The notes beneath the pieces are model-generated. The model searched no databases. It saw nothing but the letters and a program-made list of their open reading frames with translations, and had not been told where the DNA came from. From Rhodococcus globerulus NBRC 14531 (GTDB lineage Bacteria; Actinomycetota; Actinomycetes; Mycobacteriales; Mycobacteriaceae): DNA of 64,000 nt. The position numbers and the translations under genes are program-made. Positions 1 to 9,551 of the stretch are shown in pieces (the first letter of the stretch is position 1; the number at the start of each line of letters is the position of its first letter). Where the stretch lies: contig NZ_BCWX01000006.1 of NCBI RefSeq assembly GCF_001894805.1, forward strand, positions 144,060 to 208,059. Direction: 5' to 3'.

Positions 1-1326
1 CCCAAGAAGGAATCAACGTTCTTCGCCGGCGTCCAACGCCTCGGCCGAAGTTTGATGTTGCCCATTGCCGTTCTCCCGGCAGCCGGCATCCTTCTGCGAC
101 TCGGCCAGGACGACCTGCTCGGGCGGTTCAGTCCGCTCGAGAGCGCGGCCACGGTGATTTCCGCTGCCGGTCAAGCCGTGTTCACGTGGCTGCCGCTGAT
201 CTTTGCCGTCGGCATTGCGATCGGGTGGGCCAAGAAGGCAGACGGATCCACCGCCCTTGCCGCGGTGGTCGGGTACATAGTGATCGACGGTGTCTTCAAG
301 GCCATGTCGCCGATCGTTCTCGAAGGAAAAACCGATCCCAACGGGGATCAGTCGTTGATCAATTACGGCGTACTCGCCGGCATCGTGATGGGTCTACTCT
401 CCGCAATTCTGTGGCAGCGCTTCTATCGAACAAAACTGCCCGACTACCTCGGATTCTTCAACGGCCGACGTTTGGTTCCGATCCTGACCGCCGTTACCGG
501 CCTGCTCGTCGGCGTCCTCATGGCGTTCTTGTACCCGCTGTTCAACTCCGGACTGAACTGGGTCGGTGAAGCAGTTGCCTCGAATACCGTTGTCGGCGGC
601 GGCATCTACGGCGCAGCCAACCGTCTGCTCATCCCGACCGGCCTGCACCACATCCTCAACTCGGCAGTGTGGTTCCTGATCGGCGACTACCAGAACGCCA
701 GCGGTCAGATCATCCGCGGCGACCTCAACCGGTTCTTTGCCGGTGACCCCACTGCCGGGACGTTCATGACCGGATTCTTCCCGATCATGATGTTTGCCCT
801 GCCGGCTGCGGCGTTTGCCATCTGGCGCAATGCCAAGCCCTCTCAGAAGAAGCTTGTCGGCGGCATCATGCTCTCCACCGGCCTCACCGCCTTCCTCACC
901 GGCATCACCGAGCCCCTCGAATACTCGTTCATGTTTGTTGCGTGGCCGCTGTACGTCATCCACGCGCTTCTGACCGGTACGTCGATGGCGTTGGTCAACG
1001 CACTGGGAATCCACGACGGATTCACCTTCTCAGCCGGCTTCTTCGACTACGTCCTGAACTTCGGCAAGGCCACCAACGCCTGGATGCTCATCCCGATCGG
1101 ACTTGCGTACGCGCTCATCTACTACTTCCTCTTCAGCTTTGTCATCAAGAAGTGGAACCTGCGCACGCCAGGCCGCGAAGAAGAGGCCGAAGTTGCGGCA
1201 GGCGAGCCTGATGCTGCGCTCCTCGAAGCCGAAATGGCGCTCGCTGCCGAAGGCGACACCCGGACCGACGCACCACTCGTCGCGGAAGTGGAGAAGAAAC
1301 TCGACAAGGAACTGGAAGGGCGCTGA
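1..1326 (+). CDS. nagE: PTS N-acetylglucosamine-type EIIC permease, 5' end outside window
   Basis: Membrane EIIC component of a glucose/N-acetylglucosamine-family phosphotransferase system, importing the amino sugar for phosphorylation. The reading frame is already open at base 1 and gives family residues (FAGVQRLGRSLMLPIAVLPA) ahead of the first ATG at 55, so the gene starts upstream of the window. Visible marks are the family segments GLHHILNSAVWFLIG and GITEPLEYSFMF and about ten hydrophobic helices. The C-terminus is a charged Glu/Ala tail and no EIIB domain follows, so EIIB must be encoded separately. It is 3 bases upstream of ptsI and heads a nag operon, which supports GlcNAc over glucose as substrate. 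Specificity is inferred from family and context. Confidence 0.9.
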   Translation, partial: PKKESTFFAGVQRLGRSLMLPIAVLPAAGILLRLGQDDLLGRFSPLESAATVISAAGQAVFTWLPLIFAVGIAIGWAKKADGSTALAAVVGYIVIDGVFKAMSPIVLEGKTDPNGDQSLINYGVLAGIVMGLLSAILWQRFYRTKLPDYLGFFNGRRLVPILTAVTGLLVGVLMAFLYPLFNSGLNWVGEAVASNTVVGGGIYGAANRLLIPTGLHHILNSAVWFLIGDYQNASGQIIRGDLNRFFAGDPTAGTFMTGFFPIMMFALPAAAFAIWRNAKPSQKKLVGGIMLSTGLTAFLTGITEPLEYSFMFVAWPLYVIHALLTGTSMALVNALGIHDGFTFSAGFFDYVLNFGKATNAWMLIPIGLAYALIYYFLFSFVIKKWNLRTPGREEEAEVAAGEPDAALLEAEMALAAEGDTRTDAPLVAEVEKKLDKELEGR

Positions 1327-1329
1327 CGC

Positions 1330-3012
1330 ATGACAACGGCAACAATCACCGAGCGGAACCAGATCAGTGCACTCGGAGTCAGTGCCGGAGTCGTCTGCGC
1401 ACCCTGGTTGAGTTTCGCAGTGCCCGAACGTACTTCGGCGCAGGATCCGATCACCGGCGAGCCGGAGTCCGAACTGGCCAGAATTCGATCGGCGCTCGAC
1501 ACCGTCAGTGCGGAACTCCTGCGCCGCGCGGAATCCGTCGACGGTGTCTCCGCGGACATCCTGACCACGTCGGCGGCGATGGCACGGGATCGGGCCATCG
1601 TCGGCGCGGCGCAGAAGAACCTCGAATCAGGTCTGCCGACAGCACATTCGGTGACGGTTGCCTTCGACGGATTCTGCGCCAAGCTCGACGCGGTTGGCGG
1701 GTACATGGCCGAGCGGGCAACAGATCTGCGTGACCTCGCTCAGCGGGTGGTCGCAGTGCTGCGCGGCGAACCGATGCCAGGAATCCCCAACCCCGGTTAC
1801 CCGTACATTCTGGTGGCCCGGGACCTGGCGCCCGCCGACACGGCAACGCTCGGCGACACCGACGTGGTCGGATTGCTCACCGCAGAGGGCGGGCCAACCA
1901 GTCACACCGCCATCCTCGCCAAGTCGCTCGGCATTCCGGCGGTGGTGAACTGCGCGGATACCGATCGGCTGGTCCCGGGTGCTGTTCTGATCCTCGACGG
2001 TTCGAGCGGGACGGTGACGATCGATCCGAGCCCCGAGCAGTGCAGTGAGGTCGCCAGGGAAGCATCGGCCCGTGCTGCTCGCGCCGCGACTGCCAGCGGT
2101 CCCGGACGTACCCGCGACGGTTTTGCCGTGCGCTTGGCGGCAAACATCGGGACCGTGGCCGATGCCGAACGTGCGGGCGCCGCCGACTGTGAGGGTGTTG
2201 GCCTGTTCCGTACCGAATTCTCGTATCTCGGTCGCCACGATGCACCCTCCGTGGCGGAGCAGACCGCAACGTACAGAGCTGTTTTCGAGCACTTTGCCGG
2301 ACGCGCCGTTGTGGTGCGGACCCTCGATTCCGGTTCCGACAAACCGTTGCCCTTCCTGGATCTCGGGGTCGAGGAGAATCCGGCGCTCGGAATTCGGGGG
2401 CTCCGCGTGGCAAATCTGTATCCGGACACTCTGGTAACCCAGCTCGACGCACTGGTTGCGGCTGCCGATGCAACCGGCGCGGATCTGCGCGTCATGGCAC
2501 CGATGGTCGCGACGGCCGATGAAGCTGCGGGCTTCGCGGAACTCGCCCGATCCCGTGGGGTCGGCAAGGTGGGCGCGATGATCGAGGTTCCGGCTGCGGC
2601 CCTGCGCGCAGGAGATCTCCTCGAACATCTGGATTTCCTGAGTATCGGAACCAATGACCTGAGCCAGTACACCTGTGCGGTCGACCGGATGACGGGCAGC
2701 CTCGCACACCTGCTCGACCCGTGGCAGCCGGCAGTCCTCGACCTGATCGCGATGGTCGGTCAGGCCGGAGCCGTCGCAGGCAAACCTGTTGGTGTGTGCG
2801 GGGAATCGGCGTCGGATCCGCTGTTGGCGCCGGTGTTGGTCGGTCTCGGGGTGTCGAGTCTGTCGATGTCCGTCGCAGCGATCGGGGCCGTTCGCGCGGA
2901 ACTGTCGGCGCTCGATCTCGAGGTATGCCTGCAGATGGCGTCGGCGGCTCGTAATGCCCGAACGCCGGTCGACGGCAGGGCGGCGGTCGCGAGCATCAGG
3001 AATTCCTCGTGA
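1330..3012 (+). CDS. ptsI: Phosphoenolpyruvate-protein phosphotransferase (PTS enzyme I)
   Basis: Cytosolic enzyme I, which takes phosphate from PEP and passes it to HPr. 560 aa, close to the usual 550-575. The phosphohistidine is H192 in GGPTSHTAIL; the PEP-binding barrel follows with GLFRTEFSYL, VRTLDSGSDKPLPFL, and the catalytic Cys in GVCGESASDP near residue 495. The start ATG lies 3 bases after the nagE stop, and its last four bases overlap nagA (GTGA). Enzyme I sitting between the GlcNAc permease and nagA suggests that phosphotransfer capacity is induced with GlcNAc use. HPr and EIIA/EIIB genes are not in the window. Confidence 0.95.
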   Translation: MTTATITERNQISALGVSAGVVCAPWLSFAVPERTSAQDPITGEPESELARIRSALDTVSAELLRRAESVDGVSADILTTSAAMARDRAIVGAAQKNLESGLPTAHSVTVAFDGFCAKLDAVGGYMAERATDLRDLAQRVVAVLRGEPMPGIPNPGYPYILVARDLAPADTATLGDTDVVGLLTAEGGPTSHTAILAKSLGIPAVVNCADTDRLVPGAVLILDGSSGTVTIDPSPEQCSEVAREASARAARAATASGPGRTRDGFAVRLAANIGTVADAERAGAADCEGVGLFRTEFSYLGRHDAPSVAEQTATYRAVFEHFAGRAVVVRTLDSGSDKPLPFLDLGVEENPALGIRGLRVANLYPDTLVTQLDALVAAADATGADLRVMAPMVATADEAAGFAELARSRGVGKVGAMIEVPAAALRAGDLLEHLDFLSIGTNDLSQYTCAVDRMTGSLAHLLDPWQPAVLDLIAMVGQAGAVAGKPVGVCGESASDPLLAPVLVGLGVSSLSMSVAAIGAVRAELSALDLEVCLQMASAARNARTPVDGRAAVASIRNSS

Positions 3013-4211
3013 CCGAGTCACTCGTGCTGCGCGGCACCGTTGTCGGCGGTTCCTCCGGGAGCATCGACGACGGCATCGTTGTGGTCGACGGTGAGCTGAT
3101 CAGCTGGGTGGGGGCGGCGAAGGACTATGCCTTAGCTGATGGCCCGGATCCCGCTGATGTTCCGGACGCAACCGACTGCGTGATACTTCCCGGGCTGATC
3201 GACGTCCACAGTCACGGCGCCGCGGGAGCGGGTTTCCCCAACACCGACGCGGCGGGCGCCCGAGTGGCCGCGTCGCATCACCGTGAGCACGGGACGACGG
3301 GTCTGCTGGCAAGTTTGGTGTCGGCGCCCCGTGCGGATCTGATGCGCCAAGCCGCGATGTTGGCCGACCTGGTTGAGGACGGCGAGATTCTGGGTATCCA
3401 CCTCGAAGGGCCGTTTATCAATTGTGTTCGATGTGGTGCCCAGGATCCCGCAGCGATAGTTTCCGGGGACCCTGACCTGCTCGAAGAGGTGTGCAACGCG
3501 GCCCGCGGGCACGTGCGTTCGATGACTCTGGCACCGGAGACGGAGAATTTCGGGAAACTGCTCGACGTCATGCGTCGACGCGAAATTCTGCCCAGCTTCG
3601 GACACACCGACGCCGATGCGGCGACTACGTCGACCCGGATCGGACAGGCGGCTCGCAGCGGTCGGGTGAGCGCAACACACCTGTTCAACGGGATGCCGCC
3701 GTTGCATCACCGTTCGCCGGGTCCGGTGGCGGCGTGCCTCGCGGCCGCCGGGAGAGGAGAGATGGTGGTGGAACTGATCGCCGATGGAGTGCATCTGGCT
3801 CCGGAAACGGTGTCCATGGTGTTCGATGCCGTCGGCGCAGACCAGATCACGCTGGTCAGTGATTCCATGGCTGCCGCCGGAATGGCCGACGGAAACTATC
3901 AACTCGGCGCTCTGGATGTGGTGGTGAGCGGTGGCGTCGCCAGACTTGCCACATCCGACGGTTCGGACGGGGCCATAGCCGGCGGAACGGCACGACTGCT
4001 GGATGTGCTGCGTAGCACCGTGTTCGACAGCGGAGTTGAACTCGCCGATGCCGTCACCGCTGCCACTCGTACCCCGGCAACACTGCTGGGACTGCACGAT
4101 TCACATGGATCGCTGACTGCCGGCTACCGCGCCGACATCCTGGTCACCGATCGTCACCTGCGCCCGGTGCGCGTACTACACGGCGGTCGGGCCGCCGGAA
4201 AGGAAATCTGA
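3009..4211 (+). CDS. nagA: N-acetylglucosamine-6-phosphate deacetylase
   Basis: Hydrolyses GlcNAc-6-phosphate to glucosamine-6-phosphate and acetate in the cytosol. 400 aa, amidohydrolase barrel. Visible motifs: metal-binding [22 protein letters not shown], the substrate loop [13 protein letters not shown], and the catalytic Asp region [10 protein letters not shown]. The GTG start overlaps the ptsI stop as GTGA and the stop TGA shares its final A with the nagB ATG, so translation is probably coupled through the operon. Confidence 0.95.
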   Translation: MTESLVLRGTVVGGSSGSIDDGIVVVDGELISWVGAAKDYALADGPDPADVPDATDCVILPGLIDVHSHGAAGAGFPNTDAAGARVAASHHREHGTTGLLASLVSAPRADLMRQAAMLADLVEDGEILGIHLEGPFINCVRCGAQDPAAIVSGDPDLLEEVCNAARGHVRSMTLAPETENFGKLLDVMRRREILPSFGHTDADAATTSTRIGQAARSGRVSATHLFNGMPPLHHRSPGPVAACLAAAGRGEMVVELIADGVHLAPETVSMVFDAVGADQITLVSDSMAAAGMADGNYQLGALDVVVSGGVARLATSDGSDGAIAGGTARLLDVLRSTVFDSGVELADAVTAATRTPATLLGLHDSHGSLTAGYRADILVTDRHLRPVRVLHGGRAAGKEI

Positions 4212-4990
4212 TGGAAATTGTCATCATGCCTACCCCGCTGGAGGTCGACTCGACGGCAGCAGACATCGTCGAAGGCTATGTCCGACGCGGTGCTACGACG
4301 CTTGGGCTCGCAACAGGTTCGTCGCCGATCGGGACGTACCGCGAGCTGGCGCGTCGTCACCGGGTGTCGGGACTGGACTTCTCGCAGGCTCAGGCATTCT
4401 TGCTCGACGAGTATCTTGGACTGCCGAAAAGCCATTCGCAGTCGTACTATTCGGTGATTCGCGCCGAATTCGTCGACCACGTCAATCTGGATCCGGAGCG
4501 GGTGTTCAGCCCAGACGGTGAAGCAGTAATTCCCGATGCCGCAGTGGAACGCTACGACCGTAGTATCGCCGAAGCCGGGGGAGTGGACGTCCAGTTGCTC
4601 GGAATCGGCACCGACGGACACATAGGTTTCAACGAACCCGGTTCCGCTCTGTCGTCGCGAACCCGGGTCAAGACGTTGACGGAGCAGACGCGAATCGACA
4701 ACGCTCGTTTCTTCGAGCGTCCTGACGATGTTCCTCATCACGTTCTCACCCAGGGCCTCGGAACTATCAGTGATGCACGGCATTTGGTGATGATCGCGAC
4801 CGGCGAAGGCAAGGCCGACGCGATTGCTGCAGCCGTCGAAGGCCCGTTGACGGCATTTTGCCCCGCATCGATCCTGCAGTGGCATCGCCACGTCACGGTG
4901 GTCATCGACGAAGCTGCTGCCGGGCGGTTGAAGTTGGCCGACTACTACCGGTACGCGCTCGAGAACAAGCCACCCTGGCAGTCGTACTGA
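4211..4990 (+). CDS. nagB: Glucosamine-6-phosphate deaminase
   Basis: Converts glucosamine-6-phosphate to fructose-6-phosphate and ammonia, the step that joins GlcNAc catabolism to glycolysis. 259 aa, the normal length. Family marks are [12 protein letters not shown] near the N-terminus, FLLDEYLGL, and [16 protein letters not shown] carrying the catalytic His/Glu region. ATG overlaps the nagA stop by one base. The product fructose-6-phosphate is also a possible substrate of the phosphoketolase encoded at 35291. Confidence 0.96.
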   Translation: MEIVIMPTPLEVDSTAADIVEGYVRRGATTLGLATGSSPIGTYRELARRHRVSGLDFSQAQAFLLDEYLGLPKSHSQSYYSVIRAEFVDHVNLDPERVFSPDGEAVIPDAAVERYDRSIAEAGGVDVQLLGIGTDGHIGFNEPGSALSSRTRVKTLTEQTRIDNARFFERPDDVPHHVLTQGLGTISDARHLVMIATGEGKADAIAAAVEGPLTAFCPASILQWHRHVTVVIDEAAAGRLKLADYYRYALENKPPWQSY

Positions 4991-4991
4991 C

Positions 4992-5726
4992 ATGAGCGCT
5001 CTCGAACTTGCCGTTCAGGATGTTCGTGGGGCGCAGATCGCACTCGCCGTGGGGGCGGCGCGTGTTGAACTCTGTGCGGCACTGGGGGCAACCGGTGGTC
5101 TCACCCCCAGCTACGGATTGATCGAAGCAGTTGTGGCAGTGGGTGTTCCGGTGCATGTCCTGATCCGGCCACGGGCTGGTGGATTTGTATACTCTGCCGA
5201 CGAGATGGTGGTGATATGCCGTGACACACGCGCCGCAGTGGCAGCAGGTGCGTCCGGGATAGTGATCGGCGCTCTGACCGAAACCTCCGCGGTCGATGTC
5301 GACGCGATGCGTTCGATCATCGACTGCATCGACCCGTCAACTGTCGAAGTCACCGCACACCGCGCCGTCGACGTGGTGCCGGACAGAAATGTGGCACTCG
5401 ACATCTTGGTGGATCTCGAAGTAACCCGGGTCTTGACGTCGGGCGGTGCCCCGACCTGCGCCGAAGGGCTGGCGGAGTTGGGGACCCTGGTCGATCACGC
5501 CGCGGGGCGGATCCAGATCATGGCCGGTGGCGGCGTCCGGATTCCCGATATTGCCGCAATTGCGGCGACCGGAGTCGACGCGATCCACTTGTCCGCTCGC
5601 GCGATCGTCGAAGGTTCCGGTGGGCCGGGCGGTGGTAGCGGTGGATATGAGGTCACTGACCGGGAAATTGCGCTGTCCGCGGCTTCGGCCCTAGACATAC
5701 ATGGACATCCAACTATAGGATGGTAG
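4992..5726 (+). CDS. cutC: CutC family TIM-barrel protein
   Basis: 244-aa CutC-family protein. Recognisable segments are ELCAALGATGGLTPSYGL, VHVLIRPRAGGFVYS, VTAHRAVD and LTSGGAPTCAEGL. CutC was named for copper homeostasis, but the biochemical role is unsettled. Here it begins one base after the nagB stop and is clearly the last gene of the nag operon, so a role in amino-sugar metabolism is more consistent with context than copper handling (inference). A short inverted repeat, CATCC/GGATG, spans 5706-5722 at the gene end. Confidence 0.88.
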   Translation: MSALELAVQDVRGAQIALAVGAARVELCAALGATGGLTPSYGLIEAVVAVGVPVHVLIRPRAGGFVYSADEMVVICRDTRAAVAAGASGIVIGALTETSAVDVDAMRSIIDCIDPSTVEVTAHRAVDVVPDRNVALDILVDLEVTRVLTSGGAPTCAEGLAELGTLVDHAAGRIQIMAGGGVRIPDIAAIAATGVDAIHLSARAIVEGSGGPGGGSGGYEVTDREIALSAASALDIHGHPTIGW

Positions 5727-5783
5727 ACATACTCGGCGCTGCTTCTCGGGCAGTCCACAACGAGCAAGGAACGGGTTAGCACA

Positions 5784-7301
5784 ATGGTTGACAATGCGGC
5801 AGTTCAAGAGTTGACGCACTTCGTCGGTGGCAAGCGGGTTCCCGGAGCTTCCGATCGATTTGCAGACGTCTTCGATCCCAACACCGGTAAGGTTCAGGCG
5901 CGCGTCCCGCTCGCAAGCAAGGCCGAAACCGAAGCCATCATCGCCAATGCAGAAGAGGCGCAGAAGGTCTGGGCTGCTTTCAACCCGCAGAAGCGCGCCC
6001 GCGTGCTCATGAAATTCCTCCAGCTCGCTCAGGCTGAGATGGACTCCCTCGCTCGTCTCCTCTCGTCCGAGCACGGCAAGACCGTCGCTGACGCCAAGGG
6101 TGACATCCAGCGTGGCCTCGAGGTCATCGAATTTGCCGTCGGTGCTCCGCACCTGCTCAAGGGCGAATTCACCGAGAGCGCAGGCACGGGTATCGACGTG
6201 TACTCGATGCGTCAGCCGCTGGGCGTCGTTGCCGGCATCACGCCCTTCAACTTCCCCGCGATGATCCCGCTGTGGAAGGCCGGCCCGGCCCTCGCCGCAG
6301 GTAACGCCTTCATTCTCAAGCCGTCCGAGCGTGACCCCTCCGTGCCGCTGCGCCTGGCCGAGCTGTTCCTAGAAGCCGGACTGCCCGCTGGCGTGTTCAA
6401 CGTGGTCAACGGTGACAAGGAAGTTGTCGACGTCCTGCTCACCGACGACCGCATCAAGGCTGTCGGTTTTGTCGGCTCCACGCCGATCGCCCAGTACATC
6501 TACGAGACCGCCGCAGCTCACGGCAAGCGTGCACAGTGCTTCGGTGGTGCCAAGAACCACGCGATCGTCATGCCGGACGCCGACCTCGACGAGGTTGCCG
6601 ACGCCCTGATCGGTGCCGGCTACGGCAGCGCCGGTGAGCGTTGCATGGCCATCTCCGTTGCCGTTCCCGTCGGCGAAGAAACGGCAGATGCGCTGGTTGC
6701 CAAGCTGAAGGAACGCGTCGCGAAGCTGAAGATCGGTCGCAGTGACGACGAAGGTGTCGACTTCGGGCCCCTCGTCTGCCAGGATGCCCTCGACCGCGTC
6801 AACAACTACGTGCAGATCGGCATCGACGAGGGCGCAACGGCAGTCGTCGACGGCCGCGGCTTCACCCTCGAAGGCCATGAAGGCGGATTCTTCGCCGGCG
6901 CAACCCTGTTCGACAACGTTACGTCGGATATGCGCATCTACAAGGAAGAAATCTTCGGACCCGTACTTCAGGTTGTGCGCGCTGCCGATTACGAAGAGGC
7001 ACTGCGTCTTCCGACGGAACACGAGTACGGAAACGGCGTCTCCATCTTCACCCGTGACGGCGATACCGCTCGTGACTTCACGGCCCGCGTCAACGTCGGC
7101 ATGGTCGGCGTCAACGTGCCGATCCCGGTCCCGATCGCGTACCACACCTTCGGTGGCTGGAAGCGCTCCGGCTTCGGTGACCTGAATCAGCACGGTCCCG
7201 ACTCCTTCCGTTTCTACACCAAGACCAAGACGGTGACGCAGCGCTGGCCTTCCGGCAAGAAGGAAGAGACCAACCACTTCGTCATCCCCACGATGAACTG
7301 A
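5784..7301 (+). CDS. mmsA: CoA-acylating methylmalonate-semialdehyde dehydrogenase
   Basis: Oxidises methylmalonate semialdehyde to propionyl-CoA in valine (and thymine) breakdown. 505 aa, typical. Aldehyde dehydrogenase fold with GVVAGITPFNFPAMIPLWK, the MMSDH-type CFGGAKNHAIVMPDADLD, and the catalytic Cys in GSAGERCMAIS. First gene of a five-gene operon whose other members perform the preceding valine steps. A purine-rich AAGGAACGG lies upstream of the ATG. The 57-base gap after cutC probably holds its promoter, though I cannot assign one confidently. Confidence 0.94.
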   Translation: MVDNAAVQELTHFVGGKRVPGASDRFADVFDPNTGKVQARVPLASKAETEAIIANAEEAQKVWAAFNPQKRARVLMKFLQLAQAEMDSLARLLSSEHGKTVADAKGDIQRGLEVIEFAVGAPHLLKGEFTESAGTGIDVYSMRQPLGVVAGITPFNFPAMIPLWKAGPALAAGNAFILKPSERDPSVPLRLAELFLEAGLPAGVFNVVNGDKEVVDVLLTDDRIKAVGFVGSTPIAQYIYETAAAHGKRAQCFGGAKNHAIVMPDADLDEVADALIGAGYGSAGERCMAISVAVPVGEETADALVAKLKERVAKLKIGRSDDEGVDFGPLVCQDALDRVNNYVQIGIDEGATAVVDGRGFTLEGHEGGFFAGATLFDNVTSDMRIYKEEIFGPVLQVVRAADYEEALRLPTEHEYGNGVSIFTRDGDTARDFTARVNVGMVGVNVPIPVPIAYHTFGGWKRSGFGDLNQHGPDSFRFYTKTKTVTQRWPSGKKEETNHFVIPTMN

Positions 7302-7315
7302 TCGGAACACTTTCC

Positions 7316-8473
7316 ATGTTTACTCTGACCGATGACGAGCGGGCGATTCGTGACACTGCCCGCGACTTCGCGGCCGAGCATCTGGCACCGAATGCGGTGG
7401 AGTGGGATCAGACCAAGCATTTCCCGGTGGACGTTCTCCGCAAGGCGGCGTCCCTGGGGATGGGCGGGATCTACATTCGCGAGGATGTCGGTGGCAGTGA
7501 ACTGACCCGCGTCGACGCCGCTCGGATCTTCGAGGAGCTCGCCAAGGGAGATCCGTCGATCGCCGCGTACATCTCCATCCACAACATGGTCACGTGGATG
7601 ATCGACCAGTTCGGCAACGACGAACAGCGCCACAAGTGGGTACCCGGACTCTGCTCGATGGATCAGTTGGGCAGTTACTGCCTGACCGAGCCCGGTGCAG
7701 GTTCCGACGCGGCCGGCTTGAGCACCAAGGCTGTTCGCGACGGCGACGACTACATCCTCAACGGTGTCAAGCAGTTCATCTCCGGCGCAGGGACTTCCGA
7801 TGTGTACGTCGTGATGGCCCGAACCGGATCTGCTGGTGCCAAGGGAATCACGGCGTTCATCGTGCCGAAGGATTCGCCTGGCCTGTCCTTCGGTGCCAAC
7901 GAGATCAAGATGGGCTGGAACGCACAGCCCACTCGTCAGGTGATCATGGAGGACGTGCGCGTTCCCGCCGCCAACATGCTCGGCGAAGAAGGCAGCGGAT
8001 TCCGCATCGCGATGAAGGGCCTCAACGGCGGTCGCCTCAACATCGCGGCGTGCTCGGTGGGCGGCGCACAGGCGGCGTTCGACAAAGCCGTCGGATATCT
8101 GGTGGACCGCAAGGCTTTCGGTTCGGCGTTGATCGAATCGCAGGCTCTGCAGTTCCAGCTCGCCGATATGCGGACCGACCTGGAAGCTGCGCGAACCCTG
8201 CTGTGGCGCGCTGCCGCAGCTCTCGACGAGGGCGCACCCGATGTCGTGGAACTGTGCGCGATGGCGAAGCGCTTCGCGACCGACAACGGTTTCGACGTGG
8301 CCAACCGGGCGCTACAGCTTCACGGCGGGTACGGCTATCTTGCTGAGTACGGGATCGAGAAGATCGTTCGCGATCTTCGCGTTCACCAGATCCTCGAAGG
8401 CAGCAACGAGATCATGCGTGTGGTCATCGCTCGCAGTGTGATCGCAGGGCAGGGAAAGCAGGGAGCAGCATGA
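7316..8473 (+). CDS. Acyl-CoA dehydrogenase, probable isobutyryl-CoA dehydrogenase
   Basis: FAD enzyme predicted to convert isobutyryl-CoA to methacrylyl-CoA. 385 aa, normal for short/branched-chain acyl-CoA dehydrogenases. Signatures: GSYCLTEPGAGSDAAGL, YILNGVKQFISGAG, and the C-terminal catalytic region LHGGYGYLAEYGIEKIVRDLRVHQILEGSNEIMR. The substrate is inferred from its place between mmsA and the 3-hydroxyisobutyryl-CoA hydrolase gene, with which it overlaps by four bases (ATGA). Confidence 0.9.
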   Translation: MFTLTDDERAIRDTARDFAAEHLAPNAVEWDQTKHFPVDVLRKAASLGMGGIYIREDVGGSELTRVDAARIFEELAKGDPSIAAYISIHNMVTWMIDQFGNDEQRHKWVPGLCSMDQLGSYCLTEPGAGSDAAGLSTKAVRDGDDYILNGVKQFISGAGTSDVYVVMARTGSAGAKGITAFIVPKDSPGLSFGANEIKMGWNAQPTRQVIMEDVRVPAANMLGEEGSGFRIAMKGLNGGRLNIAACSVGGAQAAFDKAVGYLVDRKAFGSALIESQALQFQLADMRTDLEAARTLLWRAAAALDEGAPDVVELCAMAKRFATDNGFDVANRALQLHGGYGYLAEYGIEKIVRDLRVHQILEGSNEIMRVVIARSVIAGQGKQGAA

Positions 8474-9528
8474 CCGAAGAGAACGAAGTTCTGATCGAGA
8501 AGCGCGACGGGCTGGGACTCATCACCCTCAACCGTCCCAAGGCGATCAACGCGCTCAATCACTCGATGGTGACGGCGATGGCCGCGGCACTCGAGGCCTG
8601 GAAGTCCGACGACGAGGTCAAGGCCGTTGTCCTGACCGGTGCAGGCGAACGTGGCTTGTGCGCGGGCGGCGACATCGTCTCGATCTACCACGACGCCAAG
8701 GACGGCAAGACCGGTTCGCTCGACTTCTGGCGCGACGAGTACATCCTCAACGCCGAGATCTCGAACTACCCGAAGCCGTACATTGCAATCATGGACGGCA
8801 TCGTCATGGGCGGAGGTGTCGGAGTGTCCGCACACGGCGACGTCCGCATCGTGACCGAGCGTTCCATGATCGGAATGCCCGAGACCGGAATCGGATTCAT
8901 CCCCGACGTCGGCGGAACGTACCTGCTCTCGCGCGCTCCCGGAGAGCTGGGAACACACATCGCGCTCACCACGGCACGCTTGAGTGCCGGCGACGCCATC
9001 GCGACAGGATTCGCGGATCACTTCATCCCGTCCGAGAACATCGAGACGTTCATCGAGGCGATCGCATCGTCGACGGTAGAGCAGGCCGTTGCTCAATTTG
9101 CCGAGCCCGCACCGGTTTCGGAACTACTGGCACAGCAGAGTTGGATCGACGCCGCGTACTCGGCAGACAATGTCGTCGCGATTGTCGAGCGACTGCGCGC
9201 CAGTGGAATTCCCGAAGCGGAGAAGGCCGCCGAGCAGATTCTCGGTAAGTCGCCGATCGCGCTGGCCGTCACGTTGCGTTCACTTCGTCACGCCAAGGGT
9301 GCCGACAGTCTCGAAGACGTTCTGAACGAGGAGTTCCGGGTGTCGACGGCGTCACTGAGTTCGCACGATCTCGTCGAGGGCATCCGCGCACAGGTGGTCG
9401 AGAAGGACCGCAACCCGCAGTGGCTGCCCGCGACCCTCGCGGACGTCACCGAAGCCGCCGTGGACGCGTATTTTGCACCCCTCGGCGAGCAGGAACTCGG
9501 CCTCACCCCTCAACCGCAAGGCAACTGA
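8470..9528 (+). CDS. 3-hydroxyisobutyryl-CoA hydrolase
   Basis: Crotonase-superfamily thioesterase releasing 3-hydroxyisobutyrate from its CoA ester. 352 aa, longer than ordinary enoyl-CoA hydratases and right for the HIBYL-CoA hydrolase branch. Diagnostic segments: GERGLCAGGDI, MDGIVMGGGVGVSAHG, and MPETGIGFIPDVGGTYLLSR. It overlaps the preceding dehydrogenase by ATGA and is followed after 23 bases by mmsB, which uses its product. The function is assigned by family plus operon logic. Confidence 0.92.
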   Translation: MTEENEVLIEKRDGLGLITLNRPKAINALNHSMVTAMAAALEAWKSDDEVKAVVLTGAGERGLCAGGDIVSIYHDAKDGKTGSLDFWRDEYILNAEISNYPKPYIAIMDGIVMGGGVGVSAHGDVRIVTERSMIGMPETGIGFIPDVGGTYLLSRAPGELGTHIALTTARLSAGDAIATGFADHFIPSENIETFIEAIASSTVEQAVAQFAEPAPVSELLAQQSWIDAAYSADNVVAIVERLRASGIPEAEKAAEQILGKSPIALAVTLRSLRHAKGADSLEDVLNEEFRVSTASLSSHDLVEGIRAQVVEKDRNPQWLPATLADVTEAAVDAYFAPLGEQELGLTPQPQGN

Positions 9529-9551
9529 TCACCGCCGAAGGAGCATCACTA

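Noticed and set aside
9420..9551. Longer start for mmsB
   Set aside because: It overlaps the hydrolase gene by over 100 bases; ATG 9552 has GAAGGAG upstream and begins the Rossmann motif.
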